A stretch of DNA of 64,000 bases from Pseudodesulfovibrio profundus (GCF_900217235.1 NZ_LT907975.1:434001-498000), one strand, 5' to 3'. Shown: positions 27,823 to 35,868, counted from the stretch's first letter. Translations and numbers: made by a program. The notes: generated from the letters alone by a model not told the origin.

Positions 27823-27831
27823 GTTCCAGGT
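27823..27831 (+). repeat. Target-site duplication of the IS4-family element, right copy
   Basis: GTTCCAGGT, identical to 26470-26478. Confidence 0.85.
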
Positions 27832-27907
27832 ATGAAAATAAATACCCCGCGAGAACAAGTATAACAATAATCCCCTTAGTGACTTTACCGATGCTCATTC
27901 CGGCCAT

Positions 27908-28155
27908 CTCTAGTTATCTGGTAATGCAAGCTTGGTTCTTTAGCACCAGCTTACTAAGCTGCACTTTTTCTGATAGAATTGTCCAGTCCAGTTATCTCCC
28001 GCCTATGGGATGCCATGCCCCAATAGCCTTGACCACTGCTCCAAGTTAGGGCTACAAATGCAAATAGATTGGCGACGAGATCGAATGCGCCAACCTGTTA
28101 AAATCGTTCTCTAAAAATCAATGCGAGATGACTTCCGAAATCCCGGAGAGACGCT
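27908..28155. other. Gene-poor right end of the island
   Basis: No gene seen; contains the promoter side of the broken Sel1 gene and sequence leading up to the right att-like repeat. Confidence 0.45.
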
Positions 28156-28172
28156 CTCCTCTCCTCGCTACC
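28156..28172 (+). repeat. att-like direct repeat, distal copy
   Basis: Exact copy of the last 17 bases of tRNA-Met (25127-25143); marks the right end of the island. Confidence 0.85.
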
Positions 28173-28183
28173 AAGTAAAATCA

Positions 28184-28220
28184 CAACCTGTTTGAAACCT
28201 ATTCAAACAGGTTGTTTTTT
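28184..28220 (+). terminator. Rho-independent terminator (original tRNA-Met terminator)
   Basis: AACCTGTTTGAA / TTCAAACAGGTT stem followed by a T run, 11 bp after the duplicated tRNA end, as expected if it once terminated the tRNA transcript. Confidence 0.85.
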
Positions 28221-28270
28221 TATTTGAATCTGGGGCAGCAACAAATAAACTGAAATATTAGTGAAAAAGG

Positions 28271-28298
28271 TTGCCAAACGTCAGGCCGGACATATATT
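28271..28298 (+). promoter_or_regulatory. Promoter of ssrA
   Basis: TTGCCA, 16-bp spacer, TATATT, about 25 bp before the mature 5' end of tmRNA. Confidence 0.65.
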
Positions 28299-28323
28299 AG
28301 AGACATCCAATTGTTCTTTGAAA

Positions 28324-28706
28324 GGGGGCGCACTGGTTTCGACGGGGATTGTTGAAGCCAAGGCTGCAAGTCGAGGTTGGTCGATGGCCTCGTAAAAATC
28401 GACCAAAAGATAATTGCAAACGACAATTACGATTACGCAATGGCTGCTTAATTGCAGAATTGCACCTGACAGCTTAGCATGTCACGATTCCCCTGCTGAC
28501 GCCTTATAGGTGGAAGGAATCGTCAAATCATAGGGCTAGTGTATTGGGTTTGCCCTTCGCTCAATACATGAAACTAAAGAAGCGCTAGCCCAATGGCCGT
28601 CTGGCCCGGAGCAATCCATTGGGTTAAATTTAATTCCGGACCTACGCTTGTAGACGCTTTGAGCTGATCATTCTCGGACGCGGGTTCGATTCCCGCCGCC
28701 TCCACC
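28324..28706 (+). ncRNA. ssrA: Transfer-messenger RNA (tmRNA)
   Basis: 383 nt, one-piece type. The 5' end GGGGGCG pairs with CGCCTCC before the encoded CCA. The tRNA-like TTCGA arm is at the 3' end, the 5' motif CACTGGTTTCGACGGGG is present, and the tag frame at 28416-28451 encodes ANDNYDYAMAA and stops at TAA. tmRNA rescues stalled ribosomes with SmpB. ssrA is a common phage insertion site and the GC-rich prophage begins shortly after it. Confidence 0.97.
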
Positions 28707-28720
28707 ATTTAGAAAAGACA

Positions 28721-28766
28721 AACCCGTCTCTCTGGGGTCATTCTCCGGGGTGACGGGTTTTCTTTT
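28721..28766 (+). terminator. Terminator after ssrA
   Basis: AACCCGTC / GACGGGTT stem with an inner paired region and the T-rich tail TTTTCTTTTT. Confidence 0.8.
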
Positions 28767-29126
28767 TCCCCTTGTTTCTAAAGGGTTTGCGCCCGTTTCA
28801 CATCTTTCCAAAGCACCTCTCCACACCATCGATTCTCCCCATCCTCCAGCCTTTCTTTCTCTGTTTGGCCCCTGATTCTCTGTTTTCTCCGGACGAAGTC
28901 CGAAGCGCGTCCGGAAAGCTACATCCTTGATTGATATGGGTTTGTGGCTGACTGCCATTTTGGGCGGTTGTCTTAGGTCATCGTTCGATGCCGCAACCGG
29001 ACGTTTTTTTCGAAATCGCCCGCCTCGGCCATGAAAAGAAGCGCGGTCAACTCCGGTTTCCTGCCCCCTAAAGTAAAAAAGCCGACGCTGATGGTCGGCT
29101 CTCTGGGGTGGTCTCCGGTCCGGTCG
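28767..29126. other. Spacer at the left prophage boundary
   Basis: No gene supported. The attL site of the serine recombinase is expected here or near the end of ssrA. Composition rises in GC across this stretch. Confidence 0.4.
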
Positions 29127-29549
29127 TCAGTCGGTGGCGAAGCCGAACTGGCGGCGCTGCTCGGTCCAGTCCTCGGGAAAGGTCTGGGTCAGCTTCGCCA
29201 GCGAGAGCCCGTTGGGTTCCTCGCCGTTGATCAGGGCTTCGATGATGTCGGGGGCCAGGGTCGTCAGCTTGAGAATGCGGGCCACATACGAGCCATCGAC
29301 GTCAAGGGTACGGGCAAGCTCGCTGATGGACTTGATCTGGCCGGATTCGAGGATGTCGGCCCAGGAAAAGGCCCTTCCCAGCGCCTGGAGGATGGCGGAC
29401 TGCACCGGTTCCTGCGCTCCGGTGATTTCTCCATCCAGGGCCTGGGGAGCGATGACCGTCTTGCGGCCACGCATGCGCCGGATCAGCATCGGGATGTGAA
29501 TCTGCAGGTTGCCGTTGTCGGCTACGGTAATGGTCGGCTTCATTTTCAT
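29127..29549 (-). CDS. HTH (ParB/KorB-like) protein of the integration operon
   Basis: 140 residues from ATG 29549, which overlaps the recombinase stop (ATGA). A central helix-turn-helix (KSISELARTLDVDGSYVARILKLTTLAPDIIEAL) resembles the HTH of ParB/KorB proteins. The C-terminus contains TFPEDWTEQRRQFGF, a motif that often closes proteins of this recombinase-linked family. Last gene of a four-gene minus-strand operon. It may direct or regulate the recombinase; this is inference from coupling. Confidence 0.75.
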   Translation of the reverse strand: MKMKPTITVADNGNLQIHIPMLIRRMRGRKTVIAPQALDGEITGAQEPVQSAILQALGRAFSWADILESGQIKSISELARTLDVDGSYVARILKLTTLAPDIIEALINGEEPNGLSLAKLTQTFPEDWTEQRRQFGFATD

Positions 29550-31132
29550 CGGCTTGCCCTCCGTTCGGTGACTTCGCATGCCAGACCAGCCAGCTCGGCG
29601 ATGAGCGTTGTCAGCCCGTTGGTTCGCAGCTCCATGTCGATTCCGGTCTCGCGGATCTCGACCTTATCCACCAGGAGTCGGATGAGCCGGTTTCGCTCCA
29701 CCGGGAAAAGGTCTTCCCAGAAGCCCTCGACATTCTGGAAGGCCTCCGAAACGTCCTGTTCCGTGATGCTGTTCCCCTGGTAGGCTTTGCAGCGCTCGCT
29801 CACATGGGTCAGTTGTTTCGAGAGCTCGACCGCCTGGCGATTGACCGTCGTTAGCATCTCGGTCTTGCCCGTCTGATCGTTGCCAGGTTTCATCAATTCG
29901 AGTGCCTGCTCCCGCGCCTGCGACAACTCCATCTCGAGCTGGGCTTTCTGCTTGAACAACCGCTCCCGCTCTGCCTGCTCGATGTCCCGGGCTGCGAAGT
30001 AAGTCTTGGCCACCAGCGTCGGTGTGCGGAACACCGCGCTCAACTGCTCGATCACCGCCTGCTCGATGTCCCCGGCGGGAATCCGCTTGAGCGGGCATCG
30101 GCTCACGGTCCGCTTGCTGTCTTTCTGGCAGATGTAATAGGTGTAGTGGCGGCCGTTCTTGCGGGCGTAGGTCGGTCCCATCGCGCATCCGCAGTGGCCG
30201 CAGCGGATGACGCCTTTCAGCGGGGCGACCATTTTGGTCCTGGCCATGGAAACCTTGACCGGTTTGTTGTCCTCCAGGATGGCCTGAACCTTGTCCCAGG
30301 TCGCCCGGTCGATGATCCCTTCGTGCTCACCGGGGTAGCTGCGGTCCTTGTGGGCGATCTCGCCGATATAGATCCGGTTGTTCAGCAGCCGGTAGATGTG
30401 GGCGGTGTTCCATTCGGAGCCCTCGCGCACTTTGCCTTTCTTGGTGGTCCAGGCCTTGGTGCGGTAACCCTGTTCGTTCAATTCCTGGCCCAGCTTCTTG
30501 GCCGAGCCGATCTGGATGAACCGGCGGAAGATGTACTGCACTGTCCTGGCTTCATCGGGGTTGACCAGCAGCTTCTTGTTGTCCCTGTCGACGTCGTATC
30601 CGAGGATGGGTACGCCGCCGCAGTATTTCCCCCGGCGCTTGGCTGCCGCCACCTTGTCCCGGATACGCTCGGCGATGACCTCCCGCTCGTACTGGGCGAA
30701 GGTGATCAGGATGCCGAGAAACATCCGGCCGGTGGGATCGGTGGTGCTGAAGTGCTGGGTGACCGAGACGAAGCTGACACCCTTCTCGTTGAAGAGGTCG
30801 ATCATCTTCATGAAATCCAGCAGCGAGCGGGACAGCCGGTCGACCTTGTAGACGACGATCACATCGATCTTCCCGGCGTCGATGTCCGCCAGCAGTCGGC
30901 GCAGCCCCGGGCGCTCCATGTTCCCACCCGAGAATCCACCATCGTCGTAGCGATCCGGCAGAGCCGTCCAGCCACGCATCCTCTGGGCTTCGATATAGTG
31001 TTCCGCAGATTCCCGTTGCGCATCCAACGAGTTGAACTCCTGCTCGAGACCTTCTTCGTGGCTCTTGCGGGTGTAGATGGCGCAGCGCAGGGTCTTGTTT
31101 TTGCCCGGCGCGACATTGCTGTTATCAAGCAT
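29546..31132 (-). CDS. Large serine recombinase (phage integrase)
   Basis: 528 residues from ATG 31132, preceded by GGGAGG and overlapping the DUF2924 gene by 8 bp. Domains: resolvase catalytic domain with the active Ser in AIYTRKSHEEG (Ser24) and the RDGFSGGNMERPGL / DRLSRSLLDFMKM motifs; a recombinase domain; a zinc ribbon (IRCGHCGCAM ... CPLKRI); a long coiled coil (about residues 380-440). It integrates and excises DNA at att sites without a tRNA requirement and is the likely integrase of this prophage. Confidence 0.94.
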   Translation of the reverse strand: MLDNSNVAPGKNKTLRCAIYTRKSHEEGLEQEFNSLDAQRESAEHYIEAQRMRGWTALPDRYDDGGFSGGNMERPGLRRLLADIDAGKIDVIVVYKVDRLSRSLLDFMKMIDLFNEKGVSFVSVTQHFSTTDPTGRMFLGILITFAQYEREVIAERIRDKVAAAKRRGKYCGGVPILGYDVDRDNKKLLVNPDEARTVQYIFRRFIQIGSAKKLGQELNEQGYRTKAWTTKKGKVREGSEWNTAHIYRLLNNRIYIGEIAHKDRSYPGEHEGIIDRATWDKVQAILEDNKPVKVSMARTKMVAPLKGVIRCGHCGCAMGPTYARKNGRHYTYYICQKDSKRTVSRCPLKRIPAGDIEQAVIEQLSAVFRTPTLVAKTYFAARDIEQAERERLFKQKAQLEMELSQAREQALELMKPGNDQTGKTEMLTTVNRQAVELSKQLTHVSERCKAYQGNSITEQDVSEAFQNVEGFWEDLFPVERNRLIRLLVDKVEIRETGIDMELRTNGLTTLIAELAGLACEVTERRASR

Positions 31133-31649
31133 CCGAACCTCCCTCGGCTTTTCTGCCGTAAACCTTCTTCAGTCCGAAAAAGACCTTGCCGTTCCACCTG
31201 GTCCCGGTGATCTCCCTGGCCACCGCGCTGAGCGACCGGAAGGTGCGGCCTTCAAACTCGTAGCCATCGGCAAGGACGATCACCTCATAACGCCGGTCGT
31301 TCCAGACCCGCACCAGCCTGGTCCCGGGCAGGATCGCCTCGTTCGATTTCCGCTCTTCTGGGATGCGTCGATTGACAGTGGCTACCGGGTCCTCCTTGGC
31401 GGCCTGCTGGAGATGGACCTTGGCCTGCTCGGACAGCCCGCCGTAGAAAAGCTCCTGGATGCGATAGGCCAGCCGCTTGATGAGGAATTGCTTCTTGTAC
31501 TGGGGCGGCTCTTCGCCGTAGAGGTCGAGCCATTTTTCCCGGAGCTGCTCCAGGGACATGGATTGCAGCAGGGCCATCTGCCGAAGGACCGAGTTTCGGG
31601 TTCGGTCCTGATTCTTGCCGCCCGTGACGGCGTTCTGTAACTCATTCAT
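31125..31649 (-). CDS. DUF2924 family protein
   Basis: 174 residues from ATG 31649, preceded by AAGGAG. The pattern LREKWLDLYGEEPPQYKKQFLIKRLAYRIQEL and RLVRVWNDRRYEVIVLADGYEFEGRTFRSLSAVAREITGTRWNG is DUF2924, a family that sits next to serine recombinases in proteobacterial prophages and islands. A role as recombination directionality or accessory factor is plausible but not shown. Overlaps the recombinase start. Confidence 0.88.
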   Translation of the reverse strand: MNELQNAVTGGKNQDRTRNSVLRQMALLQSMSLEQLREKWLDLYGEEPPQYKKQFLIKRLAYRIQELFYGGLSEQAKVHLQQAAKEDPVATVNRRIPEERKSNEAILPGTRLVRVWNDRRYEVIVLADGYEFEGRTFRSLSAVAREITGTRWNGKVFFGLKKVYGRKAEGGSDA

Positions 31650-31683
31650 TTTCAACTCCTTATTTTAGTTTCCGGACGAGTTG

Positions 31684-31926
31684 TCATGAATGAATGCTCT
31701 GTTCCGGCAATGAATCAAGTCCTTCTCCGAGCACAGGGGAAGAATCTTCGAAAATCTCTAACTCACTGCCTACACATGCTTTTTTGGCCTTTCGGCGCAG
31801 GATCGCAGTGGCCAGAATGGAGGCGGCTGACTGGAGTCTCGCCTCACCCGACAGGCGGCCGGGATTGCCGTTTTCGCCGAGACCTTCCGTCCCCGGCACA
31901 TCATTCATTTCCTGTACATCCAACAT
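31684..31926 (-). CDS. Small leader protein of the integration operon
   Basis: 80 residues; GGAGG lies seven bases before ATG 31926. Middle segment EARLQSAASILATAILRRKAKK is helical and basic; ends are acidic. Family not recognised. It is the first gene of the minus-strand operon downstream of the repeated phage motif at 32079-32110 and 34 bp before the DUF2924 gene. Confidence 0.6.
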   Translation of the reverse strand: MLDVQEMNDVPGTEGLGENGNPGRLSGEARLQSAASILATAILRRKAKKACVGSELEIFEDSSPVLGEGLDSLPEQSIHS

Positions 31927-32078
31927 CGAACACCTCCGGTGGGACCGGGGGACTGGATGGTGTGGATGCCAGAAAACGGTGGCGGTCGGGATGCGCGTTC
32001 GATGGCACCCACAACCGCCTCAGCTCCGCCTCTGGTCGGTTATCTGGTTGTGCCCGGCTTTAACCGGACTTGCGTTCG

Positions 32079-32110
32079 TTACCTACCGGAAGGACGAGCA
32101 AGATGTCGGA
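32079..32110 (-). promoter_or_regulatory. Phage motif copy f: TCCGAC-N14-TCCGGTAGGTAA
   Basis: Minus-strand copy of the 32-nt motif with one change in the 12-base block (TAGGTAA for TAAGTAA). Read as a promoter it is CCGACA-N18-TAGGTA, firing toward the integration operon that starts at 31926. A CCGG-ttaaag-CCGG hairpin follows. Confidence 0.7.
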
Positions 32111-32135
32111 ATCAGATGAAAAGTCCTGTTTTTGA

Positions 32136-32164
32136 TTGACCTGATATTCATCAGGTCGTATATT
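32136..32164 (+). promoter_or_regulatory. Promoter with operator palindrome for the repressor/QueC-like cassette
   Basis: TTGACC (32136-32141), 17-bp spacer, TATATT (32159-32164). The perfect palindrome GACCTGAT-ATTC-ATCAGGTC (32138-32157) fills the spacer, so a protein bound there would block RNA polymerase. The HTH gene directly downstream is the obvious candidate, giving autorepression. Confidence 0.75.
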
Positions 32165-32220
32165 TCTTGGTCATAAATTGGGCTTAATCCGCTCAGTGGC
32201 CATGACACGGAGCAATCGCC

Positions 32221-32454
32221 ATGGGAAAGAAAAAGCTATCGGAAATAACCGACCCGCAGGCCAGGACGCTGAGGGTCATTTGCCAAATCATCGATGAAAA
32301 GGGGTTGCCGCCAACGGTGAAAGAATTGTCGGAAGTCCTCGGTATCAGCCACGCGAGCGCCCACGAGCAGATCGCTCAACTGGTTCGGAAAGGCTATCTG
32401 AAGAAAGAAGCTCGTAAGGCCCGGAGCATCGTCGTCATCAGGAGGCCCGAATAA
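32221..32454 (+). CDS. LexA-like winged-helix DNA-binding protein without peptidase domain
   Basis: 77 residues. The whole protein is a LexA N-terminal-type winged helix (LRVICQIIDEKGLPPTVKELSEVLGISHASAHEQIAQLVRKGYLKKE), the fold that binds SOS boxes. The S24 self-cleavage domain is missing, so it would not be inactivated by RecA in the LexA manner. It lies 57 bp downstream of a promoter with a palindromic operator in its spacer and 33 bp upstream of the next gene, so it probably represses this three-gene cassette. Confidence 0.85.
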   Translation: MGKKKLSEITDPQARTLRVICQIIDEKGLPPTVKELSEVLGISHASAHEQIAQLVRKGYLKKEARKARSIVVIRRPE

Positions 32455-32487
32455 CGATGCCGGGTCGCGACAAATAAGGAGATCGAC

Positions 32488-33276
32488 ATGGGGCACGTCA
32501 GACTTGGGAGCCTTCCAAGATCGAGGGCATGGAAAGAGGTGGTCGGCCTGATCACGGCCGGTGCCGACGTGTCCCAGATCGCAAACGCCACAATACGGGC
32601 TGCTGACAAGGCCTTCTCATTTGTGCTCAGCGATGAGGGGTTTACTGAGGCGGTATGGCTGATGACCCAGCTTGCCATTGCTGCCAAGAAGGACAACTTC
32701 AACGATCACCTGCAGTCGGTTGGCATCAATCTGCCACAGGACACCTCATTGCCCGACGTTGCCGCCGCTGTTGCAGAGGCAATGGATCGGAAGCTCGAGT
32801 CCAACGGTAGCCGCTCTGACTTGGGTGAGATGTCGCAGCGGGCCTTGGTTGGAGCATTGGTCGAACACATCTCTCCCAAGTTGCCCTCCTTGTTTACGCC
32901 AGACGCCAGCGACGTTCAGGCCGCATTGGCGTCGCTCGGGAAAAAACGGGAGTTCGGCGAGTTGTCCCGCACGTTCTTCGCCAAGCTGACCAACGAGAGC
33001 ATGAACTATTTCCTGTCAAAAACGCTGGCGACCCATCTGGGCGAAGGCCAGCGCTTTGCCACCATGAATGAAATGGGACAATTCGAGAAAGCCCTGACCA
33101 CGCACTGCAAAGAAGCATCCCTGATCGTCGAACAGTTTTCGGCGGATTGGTTTTCCAAGCACAAATACGAAGAAGGCGGTGATATCTCCCGGGAGTCGTC
33201 CAACGGCTTCGCCTCCTATGCGCTGAAGAAAATGAAGGACGAATTGAAAGAAGGAGCGCGAGCCGATGCAAGATAA
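32488..33276 (+). CDS. Unknown protein paired with the QueC-like protein
   Basis: 262 residues, AAGGAG upstream of ATG 32488. Predominantly helical and charged; no membrane segment, signal or recognisable catalytic motif. Features seen: DVAAAVAEAMDRKLES, a central acidic/helical region, and a Lys-rich C-terminus. Its last four codons overlap the start of the QueC-like gene, so the two proteins are made in coupled amounts and probably work together. In the Qat defence system a QueC-like QatC also has unknown-function partners; whether this is a QatB relative cannot be judged by eye. Confidence 0.65.
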   Translation: MGHVRLGSLPRSRAWKEVVGLITAGADVSQIANATIRAADKAFSFVLSDEGFTEAVWLMTQLAIAAKKDNFNDHLQSVGINLPQDTSLPDVAAAVAEAMDRKLESNGSRSDLGEMSQRALVGALVEHISPKLPSLFTPDASDVQAALASLGKKREFGELSRTFFAKLTNESMNYFLSKTLATHLGEGQRFATMNEMGQFEKALTTHCKEASLIVEQFSADWFSKHKYEEGGDISRESSNGFASYALKKMKDELKEGARADAR

Positions 33277-35368
33277 GCGTTACATCATCTGCGGAAACGC
33301 ACCGACCAGCGGAATCGAGGAAAACCCGGATCGGGATTTGCGCCTGCGGTTGTGGGGCAAGGATGGGCCGGACAAGATCACCCTGCGCATCGAAGACATC
33401 CACAAAAAGATGAGCAAGGACGTGCCGGATTCCTTCCAGGATCTGCTCGAAATTGCCACCTACGTGTACAGCGCCGACCAGGCTATTCCCCGTGGGGCCG
33501 ATGACGTTGATTCCTTTGGTCATGGTTGGCGGAGAAATCTGCATTTCATCATTCCGGTTCGGAACCCGGATTTCTGGAATGGTGAGGAGATTCAGCAGGC
33601 CCTGTGCTCGACGCTTGGGTTCTTGTCTGATGACAGCTATCACTTCGAATTCACCAAGCTGACAGAGGCTCAGGCATTCCAGGGCTATCTGGACTTCAAC
33701 GATGACGGGCGTCTTCTCGGTTATCCGGAGCAGGTGGTGATGTTTTCAGGCGGGCTGGATTCGCTGGCCGGAGCTATCGACGAGGTGTTGAACGAAAAGC
33801 ACCGGGTCGTTCTGGTGACCCACAAGTCAACCCCGAAGCTCAACAAGCGCCACCGCCGCCTGGAAAAGATGATCGCCGACAAGGCCGGTGAAAACGCTCC
33901 CCTTCACATCGGAGTTCGCGTCAACAAGAACAAGGGGCTGAACTACGAGTACACCCAGCGGAGCCGCTCCTTCCTCTATGTGTCCATCGGGGCGACCATC
34001 GCAAAAATGATCAACCTGAAGAGCGTCCGATTCTACGAGAACGGCGTCATCAGTCTGAATCTGCCGGTCTGCGCCCAGGTCGTCGGCGGCCGAGCAACGC
34101 GCACCACCCATCCCAGGGTAATCCGAGGCTTCCAGGAAATCATCAGTATGGTGGCTGGCGAACCATTCACCATTGAAAATCCCTACATCTGGAAAACCAA
34201 GGCTGACGTCGTCGGGGTCATCACCAAAGCCGGATGCCAGGAGATGATCGCGGCATCGACCACCTGCACGCACACCTGGGAGATGACCAATCACCATACC
34301 CACTGCGGCACCTGCTCGCAGTGCATCGACCGGCGCTTTGCCGTGATCGCAGCCAAGGCCGATCAGTATGACCCTGTCGATGCGTACAAAGCCGACATCT
34401 TCACCCAAAGCCGAAGCAAGGACGAGGACAAGATCATGGCGGCCGCGTACCTGGAACGTGCCAACCAGGTCCGTGATCAGGATGACATCACCCAGTTTAT
34501 CGCTCGATTCAGCGAGGTGAGTCGGGTCTTCCGCTACCTGAATGGGAACCCCGGAAGCGTGGCCCAGAAGGTCTATGACCTTTACAAGCGCCACGCCAAG
34601 GAGGTCTGCGATGCGATGGACACCATGGTCGGCCGCAACATCACGGCCATCCGCCAGCGCACCTTGCCGGGAGACTGCTTGCTTCGGACGGTCTATGAAT
34701 CGGGATCGGTGATCTCAGTCCCCGCCATTCCGGTCGAGCAGAAGCAGCCGGACAACTATTTCAGGAAGCGCGGGGGTGTCTGGGCCGCACGCTTTAACGG
34801 CAACGCCGAGGTGCTCGTGACGGGTGTCGACAAAGGAGCCGAGTACATCAACTTCCTCCTGGCGAGGCCCAACAAGGAAACCTCGGTCTACGAGATCGTC
34901 TGCGGGTTTGCCATCGATAGCTGCAACGCGGTCCTGAACTCCAATGAAACCGACGAAGGTTTTCAGGTCACCCAGGGGGTTCCGTTGGGTGATACCGGCT
35001 TCGTTGCCGACCGCAAGGCCGTCGAGCAATACCGGGAGACGGCTCACGAGCTTCTCCGAGAGATTGAAGAAGCCCGGGCAGAAAACAACGATGCCGAAAT
35101 CCAGCGGCTTGAGGACGAAATGACCCAGATCACAGCCGCAATCAACGAGGCGGTTGGTCTGGGTGGAAAACTCCGGAAATCCAACGACAAACGGAAGAAC
35201 ATCCGCGACGCCTTCCGGAACGCCGTGAACCGGGCTATCAAGTATCTGGAGAAGTACGATAAGCCGCTGGCTGCCCACTTGAAGGAGTCCATCAAGTGCG
35301 GCAACGAACCGGTCTACCGGACCGAAGAGGAGATCGTTTGGGAGGTCCGCCCGATAGTCAACGAATGA
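33266..35368 (+). CDS. Large QueC-like PP-loop ATPase (7-deazaguanine synthase fold), possible defence protein
   Basis: 700 residues; canonical QueC is about 230. The N-terminal 150 residues are not QueC. The PP-loop SGGLDS is at 161-166, and the zinc-binding set with the QueC spacing is Cys334 plus Cys347, Cys350 and Cys353 in HCGTCSQCIDRR. A further 340 residues include a substrate-like domain and a coiled coil (about 595-650). QueC converts a carboxylate to preQ0 nitrile with ATP; oversized QueC-like proteins occur in antiphage systems (QatC, Cap9 of type IV CBASS). No queD, queE, folE or tgt is nearby, so phage DNA modification by the queuosine pathway is unlikely from this locus alone. 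Confidence 0.8.
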   Translation: MQDKRYIICGNAPTSGIEENPDRDLRLRLWGKDGPDKITLRIEDIHKKMSKDVPDSFQDLLEIATYVYSADQAIPRGADDVDSFGHGWRRNLHFIIPVRNPDFWNGEEIQQALCSTLGFLSDDSYHFEFTKLTEAQAFQGYLDFNDDGRLLGYPEQVVMFSGGLDSLAGAIDEVLNEKHRVVLVTHKSTPKLNKRHRRLEKMIADKAGENAPLHIGVRVNKNKGLNYEYTQRSRSFLYVSIGATIAKMINLKSVRFYENGVISLNLPVCAQVVGGRATRTTHPRVIRGFQEIISMVAGEPFTIENPYIWKTKADVVGVITKAGCQEMIAASTTCTHTWEMTNHHTHCGTCSQCIDRRFAVIAAKADQYDPVDAYKADIFTQSRSKDEDKIMAAAYLERANQVRDQDDITQFIARFSEVSRVFRYLNGNPGSVAQKVYDLYKRHAKEVCDAMDTMVGRNITAIRQRTLPGDCLLRTVYESGSVISVPAIPVEQKQPDNYFRKRGGVWAARFNGNAEVLVTGVDKGAEYINFLLARPNKETSVYEIVCGFAIDSCNAVLNSNETDEGFQVTQGVPLGDTGFVADRKAVEQYRETAHELLREIEEARAENNDAEIQRLEDEMTQITAAINEAVGLGGKLRKSNDKRKNIRDAFRNAVNRAIKYLEKYDKPLAAHLKESIKCGNEPVYRTEEEIVWEVRPIVNE

Positions 35369-35433
35369 CCCGGGACCACCCAGGAAGAAAAAACTAAAAA
35401 AAATTTCCGCTACGCCAAATGTAGCCATTGCGA

Positions 35434-35481
35434 CGCCGGATGTAGCGCCTTCCCCAATGAAGGCGCGATCCGGCGTTTTTT
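35434..35481 (+). terminator. Strong terminator ending the QueC-like cassette
   Basis: Long stem CGCCGGAT..GCGCCTTC / GAAGGCGC.ATCCGGCG with a CCCAAT loop and six Ts. It isolates the cassette from the genes behind it. Confidence 0.9.
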
Positions 35482-35541
35482 ATTGGTCAGCACAGGATTG
35501 GCCACCGGGCGTGCCAGAACTTCCGAACAAGGAGACTGGCA

Positions 35542-35868
35542 GTGGCACAAATCAACAAAGCACACCTCACCCCACCGAAGCGGCGACTCATCGAGCTGAT
35601 GCAGGACATCAACTTCGGCCGCATCACCAACATTCCGGTCCGCGACGGCGAGCCGGAACTCACCCCTGACACGGTCATCGAGCGCGAGATCAAGCTGGGC
35701 GGACAAAGCGGTCCCCGGCCCGAGCGCGACCAAGATGACTTCATCCTCAAGCAAGAGGTCGTGGCGCTGCTGGAGCACCTCGCGCAGATGGGCAGCGGAA
35801 AAGTCTGCCTGCTCGAGATCAAGCACGGTCTCCCGTTTCTGATGCGCATCGAGGAACGGGCAGCCTGA
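35542..35868 (+). CDS. Phage hypothetical protein, 108 residues
   Basis: GTG start at 35542, placed by AAGGAG eight bases upstream. Soluble, charged; contains the phrase LIELMQDINFGRITNIPVRDGEP and a C-terminal GKVCLLEIKHGLPFLMRIEE. Proteins of this sort accompany phage early regions, but I cannot name the family. It lies between the cassette terminator and the sigma-factor gene. Confidence 0.7.
   Translation: MAQINKAHLTPPKRRLIELMQDINFGRITNIPVRDGEPELTPDTVIEREIKLGGQSGPRPERDQDDFILKQEVVALLEHLAQMGSGKVCLLEIKHGLPFLMRIEERAA

Larger units (their letters stand above)
25856..27898 (-). pseudogene. Sel1-repeat membrane-anchored protein, split by an IS4-family element
   Basis: The 3' part (25856-26437 and on to 26478) encodes Sel1-like repeats: AQYQLGKAYYEG, AKYELGKLYADR, GKLSLANFYTNG, AQYLVGLMLSEGVGV. 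Removing the IS (26479-27822) and one copy of the 9-bp duplication joins this frame without a shift to an upstream start at 27898 or 27907, giving an N-terminal signal-anchor helix (KGIIVILVLAGYLFSYL). The reconstructed protein is about 230 residues. Sel1 proteins mediate protein-protein contacts. A GTG at 26437 could still give a cytoplasmic fragment. Confidence 0.8.
25127..28172. mobile_element. Decayed integrated island at tRNA-Met
   Basis: The terminal 17 bases of the tRNA gene (TCCTCTCCTCGCTACCA) recur exactly at 28156-28172, the pattern of attL/attR left by tyrosine-integrase insertion into a tRNA 3' end. Inside are an N-terminal integrase fragment next to the tRNA, a Sel1-repeat gene broken by an IS4-family element, and gene-poor sequence. 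Confidence 0.8.

Noticed and set aside
28668-28958. Minus-strand open frame of 96 residues over the ssrA 3' end
   Set aside because: It is antisense to the tRNA-like end of tmRNA, crosses its terminator and shows no coding character; a known type of false gene.
29031-31210. Plus-strand open frames opposite the serine recombinase (up to 354 residues)
   Set aside because: Mirror frames caused by high GC; the minus strand encodes a complete, motif-rich recombinase and its coupled neighbours.
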